Origin: Branchiostoma floridae | Lineage: Eukaryota; Chordata; Leptocardii; Amphioxiformes; Branchiostomatidae | Assembly (NCBI RefSeq): GCF_000003815.2 | Contig: NC_049982.1 | Location: 6,265,216 to 6,329,215, forward strand | Direction: 5' to 3' | DNA length: 64,000 nt | In this document: one piece after another, positions 61,801 to 64,000 of the stretch | Numbering within the stretch: position 1 is the first letter of the stretch | How the letters are laid out: the number at the start of each line of letters is the position of its first letter | Made by a program: the position numbers and the translations under genes | The notes under the pieces: generated by a model | The model's database searches: none | What the model was told of the DNA's origin: nothing | What the model saw: only the letters and a program-made list of their open reading frames with translations

Positions 61801-62872
61801 GGCACCGGTAGACCTCCTCACTGACCGTCCATACCCCTTGACCAGTTTTGATAGTATCTTATGCCACCAAGAATCTGTTTGGAGATTAGACTACACCGCA
61901 TTTCAGCACGCACACTGAGGCGGGCCGGAGCCGCGAAATAAACTCTCGTCTACTGTACACCCAGCTAGAAAGCAGAGGGAACCTTCTGTGTCATTTGCGC
62001 TAAGATTGTCTTCAAGTCCAGCCAGTGTTAAGTTATGCTGACCACAAAATGCACAAATATCCAGAAACACACGCACAGGCGCCCCAAACAACCTTCCCGT
62101 GACAGCCTTTCAGCCATGACCTGACATGACCGTTGAACGCAGGAAGAAAAAAAATGACTTTTTTTTATATCCATTCGCCGATAGAAAATTCCCTGACGCC
62201 AACTGTGACATAAACAACAACGTGGCTGTCTGTGACTTTGACCTACTCTCAAACGTGGCCATGCATGTTTTCTATAGGACAGGCCAGAAGCAGCCCAAAA
62301 ACTCTACCATCGTCATCAACCCTACTGTAAAACACAAACGAGGTCACTGGTTTTGACGTTCAATTTAACACGTTAAGGTAAAAAGCCCAAGGTAACATGC
62401 ATACAATACACACATGCACAGTAATCAGTCCTTGTTGGCATTTCAGGGGCTCCATGCCATCGACGACCTTCGACCTGATTTATTGGTCGCCAGAAGGTCG
62501 CGAGTTTCTGGAGAGCCGCGCGAATTTTTCTCCTGAAAATCTACCCTGTAAGCGTTACATTGGACGGGGCTCATTGGCATGAACATAGCTCAGTAGTTGA
62601 CACGACATCTGCTATGTATGTAATTGCCGACATTGCCTTATCGGAGTCGTCGGACGAGGCTATAAATATAAGCATGGTTGCACCCGTCACCGCTTTAGTC
62701 CTCAGAATTTTCTCACGATCACACAAGCAACATGTTATATGTCTCTTGTCCTGATCTTAAGACGCTAACGTACCTTGACGACAGCTCCACCCTTAGGTGC
62801 AGCGGGTACCTCTTCCTTCATCAGCTGGAAGGGCTTCCCGTACTCCACCAACCTCATGCTGCGCCGCGCCAT
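55899..62872 (-). CDS. Zinc-dependent medium-chain alcohol dehydrogenase, ten exons
   Basis: It belongs to the MDR family: NAD(P)-dependent oxidation of alcohols or reduction of aldehydes, probably cytosolic. The exons are 62872-62774, 60619-60535, 60000-59948, 59513-59389, 59171-59011, 58334-58225, 57482-57419, 57169-57045, 56618-56463 and 56003-55899. All are in phase, giving 360 aa, normal for the family. Catalytic-zinc ligands are visible in A-G-V-C-H-S-D-L-H and in G-H-E. The structural-zinc loop G-C-G-A-C-S-R-C-E-V-G with a fourth Cys (T-T-A-C) is intact. The Rossmann motif is G-A-G-G-L-G, followed by an Asp (S-A-D) that favours NAD over NADP. The end is typical: G-K-V-K-G-R-A-V-I-K-L. 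The start ATG (MARRSMRLVEYGKP) opens the first exon after upstream sequence lacking an acceptor. The substrate cannot be deduced. Introns contain three foldback elements and a large direct repeat. Confidence 0.93.
60223..60480. mobile_element. Foldback element in dehydrogenase intron 2-3 region
   Basis: CCGTATGGA...TTCTACCAGGCTCCACAGG at the left is inverted as CCTGTGAAGCCTGGTAGAGG...TCCATACGGAC at the right. Another matching arm (TTGGACAAATATAGA/TCTATATTTGTCCA and ATATGCC/GGCATAT) lies inside. It lies in the intron between exons 60619-60535 and 60000-59948. Confidence 0.85.
60923..61105. mobile_element. Foldback MITE with ATACCCCCTCACATGTA ends
   Basis: About 75 bases from 60923 recur inverted up to 61105, including GATCGGACGACGAGTCT and ACGAGGAGGCATGACCCTGA. 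The ~30-bp spacer is non-repetitive. A degenerate relative (GATCGGACGACAAGTCTGCG) is near 1653. It lies in the first intron of the dehydrogenase. Confidence 0.9.
61190..61985. repeat. Two-copy ~400-bp direct repeat, second copy interrupted by a foldback element
   Basis: Copy 1 (about 61190-61420) and copy 2 (about 61575-61985) share TGTCAACAATGTCAACA, ACGAAGC(A/G)AGGTCAACCCT, GCCACGCCCCCT, ACCACGAAAT and AACTCTCGTCTACTGTACA plus CCAGCTAGAAAGCAGAGG. Copy 2 contains the element at 61727-61889, which copy 1 lacks. Confidence 0.85.
61727..61889. mobile_element. Foldback MITE with TCTCCAAGCAGATCC ends
   Basis: ATCTCCAAGCAGATCC...GATAGTATCAAA(G)CTGGTCAA is inverted as TTGACCAGTTTTGATAGTATC...GATTCTTGG / TGTTTGGAGATTA. 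It shares its first ~45 bases with the sequence starting at 63961. Confidence 0.9.
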
Positions 62873-62890
62873 GTTGGAAGTCTCTCCTTG

Positions 62891-63130
62891 TAGTAAAGAT
62901 GGACTCTCACTGCACTTGGGGCACCGGTGCGGCACTGCGGGGTTCGTAGATAATCAGAGATAAAGAACGAATTTTCTGTGTATTTTGTTGTCTTCTAAGT
63001 CATAACTTTACGTATTACGCCATATCTGAATTATTAGAAATCGCGAATATAACAAAACGGTGCCACAGGGAACGAGCCCCGCAGTGCCACACCGGTGCCC
63101 CAAGTGCGGTGAGAGTCCACCTTTATACAG
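62891..63130. mobile_element. Foldback MITE overlapping dehydrogenase 5' flank
   Basis: GGACTCTCACTGCACTTGGG plus ~30 bases recurs inverted at 63063-63120 (GAACGAGCCCCGCAGTGCCA...GTGAGAGTCC). It starts only ~20 bases upstream of the dehydrogenase ATG, so it could lie in the 5' UTR or promoter. Confidence 0.88.
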
Positions 63131-63578
63131 ACTGGCTCTAGCTCTGTTGACTTTAAAATGACGTGCTGTTGATTGTTCCAGATAAACACGAAGCAAAGGT
63201 GAAGGTTGCTTTTCAAACAGCATTCCAAAGATATGAATAAATCTGTCCGGGAAATTGACAACTAACCGAAGTAGTGTTGGAGTGTAAACGGCCTTGAGAA
63301 CAGGCCTGACAACGTTTAGATAACTTGGATGTTTCTAACGTTTGTCCAAGGCTTGAGTGCAGCGCCTGATCTGACCTTTGTACCGACCAAACAACTCACT
63401 CAACCCGGGGCCTCGACGGGCTGTTTGTCAAATGTAGTTCCGAGTTATACCCTTATCAAATCATACGTCATTGTCCCAAATCCCAATGAACCAACAATGC
63501 TTCCATCTTCATGGAAGCAATAAAGACGTTAAATGCCCGAGACAAATGACATGGGTACTAGTAGCAAGAGTTAAGTCA

Positions 63579-63940
63579 ATTTTCTAAACCAGGACCCGGC
63601 CGGGCAGCTTGAAATTTCGGGAACGAAAAGTATGATCTATCAAAAAGACAGCAAACTACACAAGACATAAAGAGAATAGTCGTGAGCATTATTTGTGTAT
63701 ATTTTACGCAAACATTTCTATTTTTCGGTTCCACAAAAAGCCCAGCCGGGCCCCGGTTTGGAAATATGACGTTACCAGAAGAACTTACAAACGGGCCCGA
63801 TCGGGCAGTTTGGAGGAACCAAAAGTACGATATAAAAGACAACAAGAACACAAAACATACCAAACATAGTTCAACAGCATGCTTTTTGCACATTTATTGG
63901 CATAAACTTAGATTTTCGTTTTCGCGAAGAGCCTGACCAG
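63579..63940. repeat. Dispersed repeat with internal two-fold structure
   Basis: GACCCGGCCGGGCAGCTT, GGCCCGATCGGGCAGTTT and related GGGCCCCGG cores alternate with GAACGAAAAGTATGAT / GAACCAAAAGTACGATATAAAA. It looks like two diverged tandem units. A relative is at 2137-2240. Confidence 0.55.
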
Positions 63941-63960
63941 GCCTAGTGTATGAACTGTTA

Positions 63961-64000
63961 ATCTCCAAGCAGATCCACAGTGGCGTAATATAGTATCAAA
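63961..64000. mobile_element. TCTCCAAGCAGATCC-type foldback MITE, cut by window end
   Basis: AATCTCCAAGCAGATCC is followed by GGCGTAATATAGTATCAAA. It matches the left arm of the element at 61727 and implies that the remainder lies beyond the window. Confidence 0.8.

Larger units (their letters stand above)
62873..64000. other. Right-end intergenic region
   Basis: Upstream flank of the dehydrogenase. It contains the foldback element at 62891-63130, a dispersed repeat at 63579-63940 and a cut foldback element from 63961. Bases 63135-63575 show no gene. Confidence 0.6.

Overview
This window reads as a lancelet (amphioxus, Branchiostoma-type) nuclear contig. It has small-exon genes with GT/AG introns and moderate GC. 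Foldback elements are very dense, and there are several hAT-like DNA transposons and a truncated non-LTR retrotransposon. The genes are a full-length deuterostome TopBP1, Act1/CIKS-type SEFIR proteins and lineage-specific immune-like genes. Three runs of N (33405-33504, 34493-34869, 38052-38151) mark assembly gaps. No prokaryotic features, rRNA genes or convincing tRNA genes were seen.

Layout. (1) Bases 1-459, minus: first exon of a secreted cysteine-rich (VWC-like) protein, cut by the window edge. (2) 4579-21749, minus: a complete 21-exon TOPBP1 gene. The splice phases I assigned by eye close perfectly and give 1,664 codons plus stop. Its most unusual part is a 13-copy, 54-bp tandem array at the end of BRCT6 that multiplies the exon end together with its 5' splice site. 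Partial copies of a later exon also lie in an intron. (3) 23982-35465, plus: a six-exon Death-SEFIR adaptor (Act1/CIKS/TRAF3IP2 homologue, 732 aa), divergent from TOPBP1. Its last intron holds a 4.5-kb hAT-type insertion carrying a cysteine-peptidase-like ORF. (4) 40394-43075, plus: a tandem SEFIR-only paralogue (238 aa) with a perfect palindromic kappaB site upstream. (5) 45448-51631, minus: a gene of unknown family (seven exons resolved), with a Cys/His-rich TAZ-like exon lying downstream of it on the same strand. It is interrupted by a 5'-truncated retrotransposon and has two perfect kappaB-type sites upstream. (6) 53433-55018, plus: the 3' part of an unrecognised gene with a possible death-fold C-terminus. 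(7) 55899-62872, minus: a complete ten-exon zinc-dependent medium-chain alcohol dehydrogenase (360 aa). (8) The rest is mobile-element-rich intergenic DNA, ending in another foldback element cut by the window edge.

Functionally, TOPBP1 is a DNA replication/damage-checkpoint scaffold and the dehydrogenase is metabolic. The middle of the window looks like an innate-immunity neighbourhood: two SEFIR adaptors of the IL-17-receptor pathway plus two unknown genes, with kappaB-like sites in front of two of them. That regulatory link is inference from sequence motifs only.
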